Below, in pieces: positions 45,815 through 57,197 of a stretch of DNA of 64,000 nt. How positions within the stretch are numbered: the first letter of the stretch is position 1; every line of letters starts with the position of its first letter. This stretch comes from Aotearoamyces nothofagi (lineage: Eukaryota; Ascomycota; Leotiomycetes; Leotiales; Tympanidaceae): the NCBI GenBank assembly GCA_015345905.1, contig JADDTR010000002.1, positions 1,240,001 through 1,304,000 on the forward strand. The letters are read 5' to 3'. The notes below the pieces were generated by a model. It had not been told where the DNA came from, did no database searches, and saw nothing but the letters and a program-made list of their open reading frames with translations. The translations under genes and the position numbers were made by a program.

Positions 45815-48800
45815 ATGGAGCGCACCCCCGTTGAACCAGACATTCAGAAGAGGCTTGCAACTATAAGCAGGGCCGAAGAGCCTACCAAATGGGCACTGAA
45901 ATATGGGTTTGCAAGAGAAGAGTGGTTGAAAGGGAAGAATAGAAGCGGCCTTTCCCCTCTAGAAAAATTGCAGCCTGGCAAGAGATATCCTCATGATTTA
46001 TTATTCCGGGAAGCACTTCGACGGTATCAAGAATATTACTTGTGTAATTTTGACACGGGGACCCTGGTTAATCTTGGCGCCGTGGAGGTTGAAGGAATCA
46101 AGGATTCAGACCTAGAGAAAATTCACCCGCTGTTTGCGAGGGAAAGGTGGGAAACAGATCTCCCACCAAACTTGGCATTCTATCCTGTTGTGACTGGGTC
46201 AGGCACTTGGGCGGGACATTGGTGTGCAGGTAATGACGAGGTTTGGGCTATGCTGAAGCCAATATTGGCATTGGCATCCAAGTTTATATGGCACAGCCAT
46301 TGCTGGGAATGGTAAGTGAAGCTCCCTATTATCCAGTGTTCTCAGAGCCAAATAAAAGATTATGAAAGTTGACAGGTAATATAGGTGGAATGCACTGATA
46401 TCAGGTGAACGACAGCTGATAGATTCACCTCCTGCACCGGAAGGTTACGAGGGCGAATTAGAATCATTCCATTTAAGACCACCGGATATGGAAAATGCGG
46501 AGAAAGACGAGGAAGCATTTCAAGAAACGTTCTCAAGACTAGCCGAAGTGACCACTTTTGGGATATCAAGTGGTCTAGTAGATCTACAGGATGGTATGTC
46601 TTCGAAATTAGGTTCTTGGGATGGTATTACGACGACCAGATTTCTCAATGAAATTGGTAAGATTCGTATCCATCTGGCTTTGGAACCTCTTGCTCCACTT
46701 ATGTCTAAGGACGTAACGCCATCCGAGCGTCTGATATCCCAATTCAAGATGGCCATAACGATGGTACACGAGATAGCGGTAAGTTACAAGTCACGAGCTA
46801 CCGTACTCAGCTGCGATTGAAGCTGGCACTCCTGACCCTATAACTGCTGATGCTAATAACTCACTTAGCATGCGGTTGAATGCCTCGATTCGCTATTTGG
46901 GAATGAGCTTTCAAGGAGTTTGGTTCAATACCATGAGCCATTCTTCGAAGATGAATCTATTGCGGAGCTCGGATTCAGCATGACTAATGCAGTGAGTACC
47001 AACCTTGACATTCATTTTTGTATCCTGGAAAAGCGCCTAGCCACAACTTTGAATGCAATTTTTCAGCACGTCGTGGGATGCAGCAGCATCATCCCATCAT
47101 AGGATGAATCATTATCACAAGCTGATATGCACCCGCTCAAAGTTAGAACTATATACTATATATAGGACTCTGAATCGTGGTTGGATCTTTTCGATTCTAT
47201 CGAGAAGACAGGTGTATAATATTAGCATCACTACTCGCCCTCACTGATGAGAAGTAGTGCAACACTGGACTCTTACACAGTTTATTTTTATTTATGCCTA
47301 CCACTTCGCAAAACCTATGTGCAAAATAGACGGCTAATACCAAGTTCAAACAGATAACCGGAGGTATTGAAATGAATGCCAGTTTCCGCAGGGCTGATAT
47401 TTGGGATTTAAGATTCATCCCTCCTTTGGCTTTGCTTTACGAGCCGGGATTTCCCACAATCCAAACTATGAGGCTATTAAACGGCTCCGAAACCCCGTGT
47501 CTAGACGAAGAACTGGTGCTTGGAATTGGAATCTCGGACTTGTTTCCTCTGTGAGTGTCCAGTTGCCGATTTTTATGTTATATTGTATAACTAACCAAAA
47601 GATTGCAAGTCCTCTATCGTGGCTCTCTGAGATTCAACAAGAGGAATACTGGGATATAGATGTCAAAGTCTATGGCACTACTACTCTACACCCAACACGA
47701 TTTCCATTTGGTATACGTGAAATCTCCAACGTTTACTCAGCGGGCGGTGCTATCGAGAAGAATAGAGAAATGATTTGGAAGGAAAAATGGCAAGACCAGG
47801 ATATGATCGAGATTGATCAGGGCTTGATTGAAAAGGATAGCAATTCACCAGAACAGAACAAGGCTATTCGACGCAGAGTCCGCCGAAAGGAGCATGCAAT
47901 CCATGTACTCGGTGTTATAACGCAAAGCATGAACGAACAGATTCAAGAGTCTGCCACATTTAAACAGCAGTATCGTATTGGAGATGACATCTTGCATATA
48001 GCGACCCCACCTCAGAACTCCGCAGAGAACAGGAAGTTTGACCCCGGGATGCCAATGCCTCACTGGTTCCCATATATGAAAGCTTTACTAACAGTTGACG
48101 ACGTTCGATACGGGGTTAGGTTTGATACAATGGTGCATTGGACTCCAGCGAACCTCGTTCTTGACTACATCAATCGTTTCTGCCACAAGAAAGGCATCTC
48201 TTTAATTCAAGGTGACCAGTGGTATACTTTATTGACCTACTGTCAAGCCACAGATCAACTCTTTGACTTCACGCGAGATGTAGCTGGTCTCGTACGGAGG
48301 AATGCTAGAGAGTGGCCACCGGCAAAACATCCAATATGGGGCAGTTATATAGACGATGATAGATACGAAGGGCCTGCAGTCGGGCAAGACAGCATTCAAG
48401 CCCTGTTCGTCAAGTACAGATCGGAATTTGGCGTCCCTGATGACGGCCCGCAAAGCGATACGAATTCACATCGTGATATTTGTATAACAGCTCTCACCAG
48501 AACATTCGTCATGGCTATGGAGATCGATCCGGAGGCCGCCGCTGATATTCCGCCACTTACAACGCCCGAAGGAAGCAATAATTTTAGAATTGCTATTATC
48601 CATTTTTTTATGAAACAGATACTATTTGCGTAAGTTCTATCAGAATAGAAAGACGACGATGTAGTTACTAACTTATTGAATAGGCCGGGTCCTGAGGGTG
48701 TTATCCGCAAAATCAACCCTGGATGGCTCCCACGTGGCTATGCAATTAGGGGCTTTGGTCCAGCAGCGAAGGCCAAACCGTCGACGAAGAGTAAAGCATG

Positions 48801-48891
48801 TGGCGCAGATTATATACCATCGAAGGGCACAACGTATGCATGGCCAAGGAGTCAGCTGGGAGCGCACAAGTCTGCAATGGTGAGATTTTGA
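45815..48891 (+). CDS. Putative HEXXH zinc-metalloprotease-like protein, model partly uncertain
   Basis: Well-supported exons are 45815-46311, 46385-46778, 46869-46991, about 47415-47550, 47602-48629 and 48684-48891, perhaps 800 residues in all. Joining exons 2 and 3 produces MVHEIAHAVE, a zincin HEXXH motif at residues 294-298, split by the intron after HEIA. About 28-32 residues on, EPFFEDESIAELGF offers the third ligand glutamate. The layout resembles hypothetical fungal proteins with an HExxH followed by ExxxAELG, whose function I do not know. The second half has PLSWLSEIQQEEYWDIDVKV and other regular helices but no named domain. The junction between 46991 and about 47415 could not be resolved: frames on the two sides do not meet through any obvious introns, so a small exon is missed or the gene is damaged there. 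No signal peptide is seen. Confidence 0.6.
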
Positions 48892-50097
48892 AAAAAACAC
48901 TGACGAAATTGCTTGGGGTTACCTTTTTCATACATCTTTTTAATCTCTTTTGCTCTTATTTTTCGCGTTGGTTGTTATGATGTTATTTTGCCGGTGTATA
49001 ACCAAATAGAGTAGCTTAGATTTAAGGAATGGAAATAAAATACTTTATACACGCGTGTAATCTGGAGTTGACTTGATCAGTTAGTTAATTATTAGCTCTG
49101 GCGCTCCGGATGTATGCTATCTAAGTGTTAGGAGGGAAAACATCTAGAACTAGGGTGAATTGCTGCTAGCACTTATATGCTCACCAAGAAGTTATTTTGA
49201 AGTTGAAAAAAGGCTCCAGTAGTAACGAGTAAATACTGACATTATAATCGAATAAAACTAACATGAGACATTTGCTCATTTGTATAGCTCAGGTGATCAA
49301 AGATAATATTAGCTGTGATACTATTCACGGAATTTATAAATTCTTAGGACTCTTGGTGTATAGCAATCAAGGGTGAAATACAAAATAAGAACCGATCAGC
49401 TCTAGGACAGCATTGCCAATGCATCTGTCATATCATAACAACAGGTTTTACTTAATCATTCAAAAGTTGGTAGGAATGTTTCTATTGGGCGCTCAATTTT
49501 ATCCTCGGACTGTTGAGGGAAGCCTGACCTGAGGCACAAACATAAACTGACATCATGCGCTAATTAGTGTACCTTAATGAGGACCTTGGGGAATCAAGCG
49601 ATACTGTAGATTGCCCTTTTGTGGAGACCATGCTCGTTTTGGCGACGACCCTTGAAGATCAAGTAGCGAATCCAACTCGCAACAAATGCATAGTCTTCTA
49701 TTATTCCATAATTGTATTTTTATTGAAGCCGAAAGCACAGAATAAACGAGACTATAAGGGTCCTTTATGCCCTCGGAATACCTTCAACAATCCACAGTTT
49801 CTTGGCGACTCTGGGCGGTAACTGCCGGGAGAACTAAGGAAGTAAGTACACGAATCCCTGACTGACCCTACAATACTTTAATACAAGTTATTAATGCTAC
49901 TCCAGCAGCTCAACTTTCTATTCCAAACCACGATATGCGCTGGCCGTAGATGATTCGAGGATAAGGGTAAGATTAACTCGGAGGTCGAGCGTGTGTTGAG
50001 CTCGAGGAAGTTGCAACTGCTTTGGCGGGCCGACGACCGTCGATAGATACTACGTATCATCATCGAACGGTGGCCAGTAACCAGTCCAGAAGCCATC
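48892..50097. promoter_or_regulatory. AT-rich intergenic, PLD promoter
   Basis: 1.2 kb of AT-rich sequence upstream of phospholipase D. No gene is supported; an 84-codon frame at 49567 has no start context or family. Confidence 0.5.
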
Positions 50098-53000
50098 ATG
50101 ATCGACCACAACGACAAATCTGCCTCCCCAGTGGCGCAGACTCCTCGATCGCCGTCACCTGTGACAATCAACTCGAACACTGTAGTGCCTGTACCACGAC
50201 CGTCTGGTCTGCGAACTGAGATGAACAGCAATGCCGCGTCCGAGAATGAGGGAGAAGCCACATCTATGTCGCTGACACCATTCTCACGAATAGCCCAATT
50301 TGAGCCAACAAAGAAGCCCCCCTACGAAGCCAACGATTATATAAACAAAGGATTGCCTCACGACAACACAGTCGCCTCTGCAAATAGGAACGCAGCGCAA
50401 CTCGCGAAACCATCTGCTCTAAAGCAAGCACCTGTAGCCTCTGGCTCCCAGCAATCTGAGGCCAAGGTTAACGGCGCTGGCACATCAACTCCTCCTGATC
50501 GACGTAGTGTACAATTTTTGAGGTCAAACTCAGAAGTAGAACCTTCGAATAACAGCAGACAGAACTCGCTGGGCTTGGATGACGCGGATACACCTGGGAA
50601 AGAGAGGAAAGGACAATCATTGATATCGAAATTGAAAGCTTTGGCAACAACAGGAGGGTTGCCCACACATACGCGGACTCATAGTGGTGGCATTCTATAT
50701 TACGATGACGGCTCTACGTCAGCTCCTCGTTCACCGGTAGTAGAGAGATCTGGTCCAAGGTTTCCACACACACTCGAAGAAGAGGGCAGTGAGGCCGACG
50801 CGGATGCAGAAGAGACGGCTGATGAGGGTGTATCCGTGGCATTGCGTGCGCGACGCAAACGTCGCACTCATAGAGCACAAGAGAATGGCACCCAGACTGC
50901 CCCAACAACACCAAACCACCGTTCCTTAGGCCCAAACGACTCTCCAGTCGCCAAGGGAAATAGAGCTTTTAACCTGGTGAGGCGCCGAACTACGCTACCC
51001 GATGATGTCGAGGAGCAACGCGGAGGATTGTCAGAAGGAGAAGGGCGAGATCGTTTTGGGAAGGAGAGTACTTGGAGACGAAGGAGTGCTTGGATTGGTG
51101 GAGCCCGGGGACTCAGCTATAGTGGAGCTACTGCTAATGAGGGAGATGGTGGTACCCCAAATGGACGTCGACCAAGCAATTTCAGGCGATTTACTGGCTT
51201 AGCCGGTGTTTCAGACGGCGAAGCTCAGAGTCCCAGAAGACCCTTTCTAGCTGGCGAACGAGCAACGACCTTCGGAGCTACTAGATGGAAAATGTTGAAG
51301 CATGGCCTAAAGATGCTTGGCCAGAAAAAAGAGGAGCACAAAATTGACTATCTTAAATCAGCTGAACTTATGGCTGAGTTGCGCGCTGGAGCCCCCGCAG
51401 CTTTGATATTGGCAAGCATGATTCAAAGGGACGAGCATGGAAACAAGCGTATTCCTGTCTTACTCGAGCAGCTGAAGCTACGAATCACGGACAGCAGAAG
51501 CAAAGATGATGAAGTAGAGGAGACAGAAAGGCATCTAGTATTTCGCATCGAGCTGGAGTATGGTAGTGGTCAGAACCGCATGAAATGGATAATCAATCGA
51601 TCCTTGAGGGATTTCATGAACCTTCATCTACGGTACAAACTCCAAGCTAGTAGTGATAAATACCTTCAACTCAGAGATATCGACGCCAGACCAAAACAAC
51701 CTAGGTTTCCGAAGTCAGCATTCCCGTACTTGAGAGGTGTTCGTGGGCTTGGTGAAAGCGACGACGAGGATTTAGATGGAATACGCGTTGATGACACGGT
51801 AGGAGAAGCGACACATAGTGAAGCAGACCGCCCTGGACACAAAAGGAGAAAATCACGCCCAGGCTTTAAACACCGGAGAAGATCAAGTGCCATAATCACT
51901 GATATCAATAGTCCGGGTTCCGAACTTATGGATTCCGAAGCTGCACAAGCCTTGGCTGCCACCAATGCAAAGAAAGCATTTAATGAACGACAGCGCAAAA
52001 AACTTGAAATATATTTGCAAGAGATGATACGATGGCTTATCTTCCGTGCTGATAGTAATCGTTTGTGTAAATTCCTAGAATTATCCGCCCTGGGGGTTCG
52101 TTTAGCTGCAGAAGGAAGTTATCATGGCAAAGAAGGCCATCTTGTCATCCAGACAGTCAAAGGGTTGGACTTTAGGAAAGTGCTTACTCCTGGAGCTTTT
52201 TTTGCACGACATAAGCCTAAATGGTTTCTTGTGAGACATAGTTATATTGTTTGCGTTGACTCACCCGAGAATATGCACATATACGATGTCTTCCTCTTGG
52301 ATCCGAAATTCAAAATTCAACAGAAGGGTAAACTCATGCAGGGAAAGTCCCGTCGAGTCAAGGAGATGGCGGTCAATGCTAAATCAACTGCTACGCATCC
52401 TCAACACCATCGCTTAAAACTCCAGAATTCCGAACGTACAATAAGACTCTTAGCTAAGAATGAACGACAACTAAGACAGTTCGAGGAGTCCATTAAATTT
52501 ATGATGGATATTTCGTTATGGTCGAAGCCAAATCGTTTTGACAGCTTTGCTCCAGTACGTGAGAAAGTGTTTGCTCAATGGCTTGTCGACGGCCGAGACT
52601 ACATGTGGAATGTTTCCCGTGCGATCAATATGGCCAAGGACGTCATTTACATCCATGATTGGTGGCTCAGTCCACAGCTTTATATGCGTCGTCCTTCCGC
52701 AATATCTCACAAATGGCGACTGGATAGACTCCTGCGAAAAAAGGCCCGAGAAGGTGTTAAGGTCTTTATCATTATCTACAGAAACGTCGAAGCTGCCGTT
52801 CCTATTGACTCCGAGTATACAAAATTCGCAATGTTGGACTTGCATCCGAACATCTTCGTGCAGAGATCACCCAACCAGTTTAAGAAGAACCAGTTTTTTT
52901 TCGCACACCACGAAAAACTTTGCGTTGTCGACCATTCGATGGCTTTCGTTGGCGGTATAGATTTGTGCTTTGGTCGTTGGGATACACCTCAACACCACGT

Positions 53001-55623
53001 CTGCGACGACAAACCAACCGGATTTGAGTCTTCTGATGACCCGAAAGATGCGGATCATTGCCAAATGTGGCCTGGGAAAGACTACTCTAATCCTCGTGTT
53101 CAAGATTTTTATCAGCTAAACGAACCATACGCGGAGATGTATGATCGATCAAGGACCCCAAGAATGCCGTGGCACGATATTGCTATGCAAGTCGTTGGCC
53201 AGCCTGCAAGAGATCTAACAAGACACTTTGTGCAGCGGTGGAATTACGTTCTCCGAGGGCGCAAGCCAACCCGACCGACCCCCTTTCTGCTCCCACCACC
53301 AGATTACGTCCCTGCTGATCTTGAGGCTCTAGGTATGAATGGTACCTGTGAAGTACAGATGTTACGCTCTGCGTCACTCTGGTCACTAGGACTAGTCGAG
53401 ACCGAGCACAGCATCATGAATGCCTACTGCAAGATGATTGAAGATTCTGAGCACTTCGTATACATGGAGAACCAGTTCTTCATCACAAGTTGCGAAACCA
53501 TGGGTGTGAAGATTGTTAATAAAATTGGAGACGCTATCGTGGAGCGTGCGGTTAGAGCGTACAAGAATAATGAGAACTGGCGCTGCGTGATCCTGATTCC
53601 GCTTATGCCAGGATTTCAGAATACTGTGGATGCTCCTGATGGCACCAGCGTTCGGTTGATTATGCAGTGCCAATTCCGTAGCATCAGCCGCGGTGAAGGG
53701 TCGATCTTTGGACGACTGAGAAACGAAGGCATCGACCCAGAAGACTTCGTTTCATTTTACAGTCTCAGGGCATGGGGCAAGATTGGACCAAGGAAGGCGC
53801 TCGTTACAGAGCAGCTCTACATTCATGCGAAGACCATCATTGTCGATGACCGTGTTGCCCTTATAGGGTCTGCTAATATTAATGAGCGATCCATGCTTGG
53901 CTCAAGAGACTCTGAAACTGCTGCTATAGTTAGAGACACTGACATGTTGTGGTCCACTATGGGAGGTGAGCCATACCAGGTCGGGCGTTTCTCGCACACT
54001 CTCCGAATGCGGTTGATGCGGGAGCACCTAGGCCTTCATGTTGACGAGATAGCGGAGGAAGAAAGAAGTGCCGAGATGGATCGTGAAATGTCCGAGTTTG
54101 AAAGGAACATGGACAATTCATCTGACGATGAATCGGTCGGTAATGATTCGCCTTCACATTTTGTGGAGGAGAGCCGCGCCCAGCGCCAAGCAGAAGCACA
54201 TAGGGAATCGCTTTCGAACCAAGAAGACTTGCGCAGCTTCAACCATGACGTCGACTGGGAACAAAAGGATAACCCAAACCTACGAGCCAGTAATTTGAAA
54301 AAAATTACTTACGACAAACGTGCCACAGACAATCCTGGTAATGTCAGGGATGTAAATGGAGAAGGATTTGATCATTGGGCCGAAGCCCAAAAGTGTGGTC
54401 TCGACCAAGGCAGGGACTCAGTGTTGGTCGATGGACACTATGAAGTCCTAGCGAAAGGTATTGCTCCAGAGGGGAGGGGAACACTTGAGCACCCCAAGCA
54501 GCCGCACCCAAAAGTATCTTCACTAGGAAAGAACCATACTGTTAACGATAAACCAGGATCTGGGAATGCGAGTCTCCCGCCTAGGCCACAAATTCCTAGG
54601 ATGACCACAGAGCAACTTGGGCTTCCTCTGCTCTCTCAGTTGCCAGCACTCCCAGTTATTGACGATACAGATATTGGAGGCCCGCCAGTGCATATGGATG
54701 CTGCTGGAAACACTACCGAAGCTATCAATCCTTTGATGGCTGATATTAAACTCCCGGTAGTGACCAAAGACTGCATGGTTGACCCGTTAAACGACACCTT
54801 CTTTGAAGATACCTGGCAACGAGTTGCTGAGAATAACACTAAAATTTTCCGCCGTGTTTTCCGATGCAATCCAGACAACGAAGTGACAAATTGGCATGAA
54901 TACACCGAATTTCAAGCATATGCAGAGAGATTCTCACAATCACAGCTCGGCAGTAAAGGCCAGCCAAGACAAGAGGAAGGACCTAAGCCTAGGACTGGTC
55001 CTCCAGGGGGGAGCTCTGCATTTCCAGGTCTTGGTGTTGTCGGTGAAGGTATTACACGCTTGTCGGACAAAGCTGCTGCACGCGGCAGCGATGCCCTCCC
55101 CTTAGGCACTGTCAAAGACTGGGCCAATAAAGCCGATAAAGAAAATGCATCCCGCCCAGATACTTCGGACAACAATGGAGAACCGATGGACGAAAAAGCC
55201 GTATTCAAAAAGCAAGACCAACAAGACCCGGTCTCTCCAGTTTCACCTACTGAAAATGTTCCATTTCCTAAATTAGACAGTTCTGGCACGACGTTTTCGA
55301 AGGTTGACCTAGAGAAACTCAATGGGCAGGCTGCAGCTCACAGGGCAACGTTCTCAACGCCATCATCTGAAAAGGTACTCAACCAGACAACGCCTAATGG
55401 CCATTTGAACCATCCTTCTGTAAGGCGACGACGACGTGGTACTACCAAGAGCCGAAAAGGGTTTTCTGCCAGTGACGATCTTATGGACAAACATGATGCC
55501 GAACAATTGCTTGACATGGTTCAAGGTAACCTGGTAATATTCCCTACAGAATGGCTGAGAGTAGAGGAACACAATTCAAACTGGCTGTACCAAGTCGATC
55601 AAATGGCGCCTCTACAAATATAG
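50098..55623 (+). CDS. SPO14: Phospholipase D (Spo14/PLD1 type)
   Basis: Single exon, 1,841 residues. Order of parts: a Ser/Thr-rich disordered N-terminus (1-400), a PX-like region near 470-545 (HLVFRIELEYGS, WIINRSLRDFMNLHLRYKL), a PH-like domain near 680-790 (KPKWFLVRHSYIVCVDSPEN), and the paired catalytic HKD motifs HHEKLCVVD (His938, Lys940, Asp945) and HAKTIIVDD (His1243, Lys1245, Asp1250), each followed by the conserved GG/GS segment (VGGIDLCFGRWD, IGSANINERS). It hydrolyses phosphatidylcholine to phosphatidic acid and choline and, in yeast, works in sporulation and secretion. The 450-residue C-terminal tail contains DPLNDTFFEDTWQRVAENNT, typical of fungal PLD1. Complete and uninterrupted. 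Confidence 0.97.
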   Translation: MIDHNDKSASPVAQTPRSPSPVTINSNTVVPVPRPSGLRTEMNSNAASENEGEATSMSLTPFSRIAQFEPTKKPPYEANDYINKGLPHDNTVASANRNAAQLAKPSALKQAPVASGSQQSEAKVNGAGTSTPPDRRSVQFLRSNSEVEPSNNSRQNSLGLDDADTPGKERKGQSLISKLKALATTGGLPTHTRTHSGGILYYDDGSTSAPRSPVVERSGPRFPHTLEEEGSEADADAEETADEGVSVALRARRKRRTHRAQENGTQTAPTTPNHRSLGPNDSPVAKGNRAFNLVRRRTTLPDDVEEQRGGLSEGEGRDRFGKESTWRRRSAWIGGARGLSYSGATANEGDGGTPNGRRPSNFRRFTGLAGVSDGEAQSPRRPFLAGERATTFGATRWKMLKHGLKMLGQKKEEHKIDYLKSAELMAELRAGAPAALILASMIQRDEHGNKRIPVLLEQLKLRITDSRSKDDEVEETERHLVFRIELEYGSGQNRMKWIINRSLRDFMNLHLRYKLQASSDKYLQLRDIDARPKQPRFPKSAFPYLRGVRGLGESDDEDLDGIRVDDTVGEATHSEADRPGHKRRKSRPGFKHRRRSSAIITDINSPGSELMDSEAAQALAATNAKKAFNERQRKKLEIYLQEMIRWLIFRADSNRLCKFLELSALGVRLAAEGSYHGKEGHLVIQTVKGLDFRKVLTPGAFFARHKPKWFLVRHSYIVCVDSPENMHIYDVFLLDPKFKIQQKGKLMQGKSRRVKEMAVNAKSTATHPQHHRLKLQNSERTIRLLAKNERQLRQFEESIKFMMDISLWSKPNRFDSFAPVREKVFAQWLVDGRDYMWNVSRAINMAKDVIYIHDWWLSPQLYMRRPSAISHKWRLDRLLRKKAREGVKVFIIIYRNVEAAVPIDSEYTKFAMLDLHPNIFVQRSPNQFKKNQFFFAHHEKLCVVDHSMAFVGGIDLCFGRWDTPQHHVCDDKPTGFESSDDPKDADHCQMWPGKDYSNPRVQDFYQLNEPYAEMYDRSRTPRMPWHDIAMQVVGQPARDLTRHFVQRWNYVLRGRKPTRPTPFLLPPPDYVPADLEALGMNGTCEVQMLRSASLWSLGLVETEHSIMNAYCKMIEDSEHFVYMENQFFITSCETMGVKIVNKIGDAIVERAVRAYKNNENWRCVILIPLMPGFQNTVDAPDGTSVRLIMQCQFRSISRGEGSIFGRLRNEGIDPEDFVSFYSLRAWGKIGPRKALVTEQLYIHAKTIIVDDRVALIGSANINERSMLGSRDSETAAIVRDTDMLWSTMGGEPYQVGRFSHTLRMRLMREHLGLHVDEIAEEERSAEMDREMSEFERNMDNSSDDESVGNDSPSHFVEESRAQRQAEAHRESLSNQEDLRSFNHDVDWEQKDNPNLRASNLKKITYDKRATDNPGNVRDVNGEGFDHWAEAQKCGLDQGRDSVLVDGHYEVLAKGIAPEGRGTLEHPKQPHPKVSSLGKNHTVNDKPGSGNASLPPRPQIPRMTTEQLGLPLLSQLPALPVIDDTDIGGPPVHMDAAGNTTEAINPLMADIKLPVVTKDCMVDPLNDTFFEDTWQRVAENNTKIFRRVFRCNPDNEVTNWHEYTEFQAYAERFSQSQLGSKGQPRQEEGPKPRTGPPGGSSAFPGLGVVGEGITRLSDKAAARGSDALPLGTVKDWANKADKENASRPDTSDNNGEPMDEKAVFKKQDQQDPVSPVSPTENVPFPKLDSSGTTFSKVDLEKLNGQAAAHRATFSTPSSEKVLNQTTPNGHLNHPSVRRRRRGTTKSRKGFSASDDLMDKHDAEQLLDMVQGNLVIFPTEWLRVEEHNSNWLYQVDQMAPLQI

Positions 55624-55852
55624 TAAGCTCATATTTCATAATTGTAGATTTGAACTCTGCTAACTGTGTATAGCAACTGAGTACATATTGCGACCCATTG
55701 GCGATTCATTGCATATGCTTGATACATTTCGGGTCAAGATCACAATCACGACAGCAGCCGTCGTTCGGGGCATAAAGGCGCGATTGCTATTACTGGGACA
55801 GGCCTCATGAAAACACAAATGTTTATAGCATACATAATTTAGCCTTATAATT

Positions 55853-56692
55853 TTACACTCTTTCGCTGACCCAAATAGCGCCTCTACAACCCAACCTTAT
55901 AAAACCTGTCAGTAGCTCATGGGGCACTGCCTTCTCTGCATCATTCTCTAATGCATAATCTAAATGTTCTAACTCCTCGTCCCTAATCCTTCTAATCGTA
56001 CTTACTAGTTCTGTTAACTCCTCCCCTACCTCCTCACCATTCTCCTCTATCTGCGCCACCATATCAAGTAGAGCTCTCACCTGGCCGTTGTAATGCCCTC
56101 CGATCTCCGTCTCAACGGCCTCTGTACAAGCCATGGCGGCCTCACGACCTAAGACTGCCGTTGTCCATCCCAGCGCGCTAGCAGCAATAGTCCAGAGCGG
56201 GTACAGAGCAGTTGGTCGGATGCGGTGCTTTGCAAGCAGCGCATTGAAGGTGGTGAAATGCCCAACTTCTTGATCGTACATGTGCTTCATGAGCAGACGT
56301 AAGTGAGGGTGTGATGCGATGAGTGGAGGCGTTTGCGCGGTGTAGATCAGGGTAGCGGCGAGCTCGCCTGTCTGGTTTACACGAATTGCACTATCAAGGA
56401 AGGCGCGATGCGCAGCGCTTAAGGGCTTGTTGACGGGGGAGGGCTTGGAGGAAGGAAGCCTCGATTTGGGGGTTCGTGAGGGTTTATTGGGCGGTTCCAA
56501 ATCTGAGGGTTCGATCCGTGAGGTTGTGGATGACTTCTTAGCGACCGCCGAGATGCCACGGGTAGCTTGAACTGGCTGTACAGACCGAATTGGACGTAAA
56601 TTCTGGACGAAAATAGGTGCCAGGAAGTCGTATAGCGGGGGCCGACATGGTGTGAGGCTGCTCGGCCGCCTTAAACATGAGACGATAGACAT
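55853..56692 (-). CDS. COQ7: 5-demethoxyubiquinone hydroxylase (Coq7/Cat5)
   Basis: Single exon, 279 residues. The carboxylate-bridged diiron ligands appear in order: the Glu of RVNQTGELAA, ExxH in YDQEVGHF, the Glu and ExxxH of ACTEAVETEIGGHY, and ExxH in RDEELEHLDYA. The first 90 residues are basic and Ser/Pro-rich with no acidic cluster, as expected of a mitochondrial presequence. The enzyme carries out the penultimate step of ubiquinone synthesis at the inner membrane. The last residues, CRGAIWVSERV, match the family end. It is divergent from RTF1, with 505 bp between starts, and convergent with the phospholipase D gene, 229 bp away. Confidence 0.97.
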   Translation of the reverse strand: MSIVSCLRRPSSLTPCRPPLYDFLAPIFVQNLRPIRSVQPVQATRGISAVAKKSSTTSRIEPSDLEPPNKPSRTPKSRLPSSKPSPVNKPLSAAHRAFLDSAIRVNQTGELAATLIYTAQTPPLIASHPHLRLLMKHMYDQEVGHFTTFNALLAKHRIRPTALYPLWTIAASALGWTTAVLGREAAMACTEAVETEIGGHYNGQVRALLDMVAQIEENGEEVGEELTELVSTIRRIRDEELEHLDYALENDAEKAVPHELLTGFIRLGCRGAIWVSERV

Positions 56693-57197
56693 TGCGACGT
56701 TTATCTAATACCCTGGAGGAAAAGAAGCTTTAGAAGAGAACAATAAATTTGCACTCTGGCTATGAAGAGCGTTGAAATTGAAGTAGAAGCTAGAATAGAG
56801 GCCACTCCCACGATATATGAGCCCACCTGCCTTATGACGATGTTGATACGATACCGAATCAGGACAGGGTCTTGGCAAAGCTAACGGTGAAATATTCAGC
56901 CGGTGCCGACGGGGCTGGACCAGAAAGTAAGGACAACCTTGCCAAGCATTAAACCATTGTCAAGTTCAAACGCATTTGCTTTCCCACCAGCAAAGAAACT
57001 ATCCGTATACTGCTGGAGGCCAATCTTTACTACTATCCGCATATATGAGACATTTTGGACTCCCTTTGAACCCGTAGATACCTCATCGAAGCAATCTCAC
57101 CTCAAAGACTCACAGTCTCTACGGCGCACTCCTGTTGTGGTCGAACATTCGAACTACACCTTAAAAGGATTATAATAGACAAAGGAAGCCGGCAAAG
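56693..57197. promoter_or_regulatory. Divergent promoter COQ7/RTF1
   Basis: 505 bp shared upstream region of COQ7 (-) and RTF1 (+). No clear TATA box or other element recognised. Confidence 0.5.
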
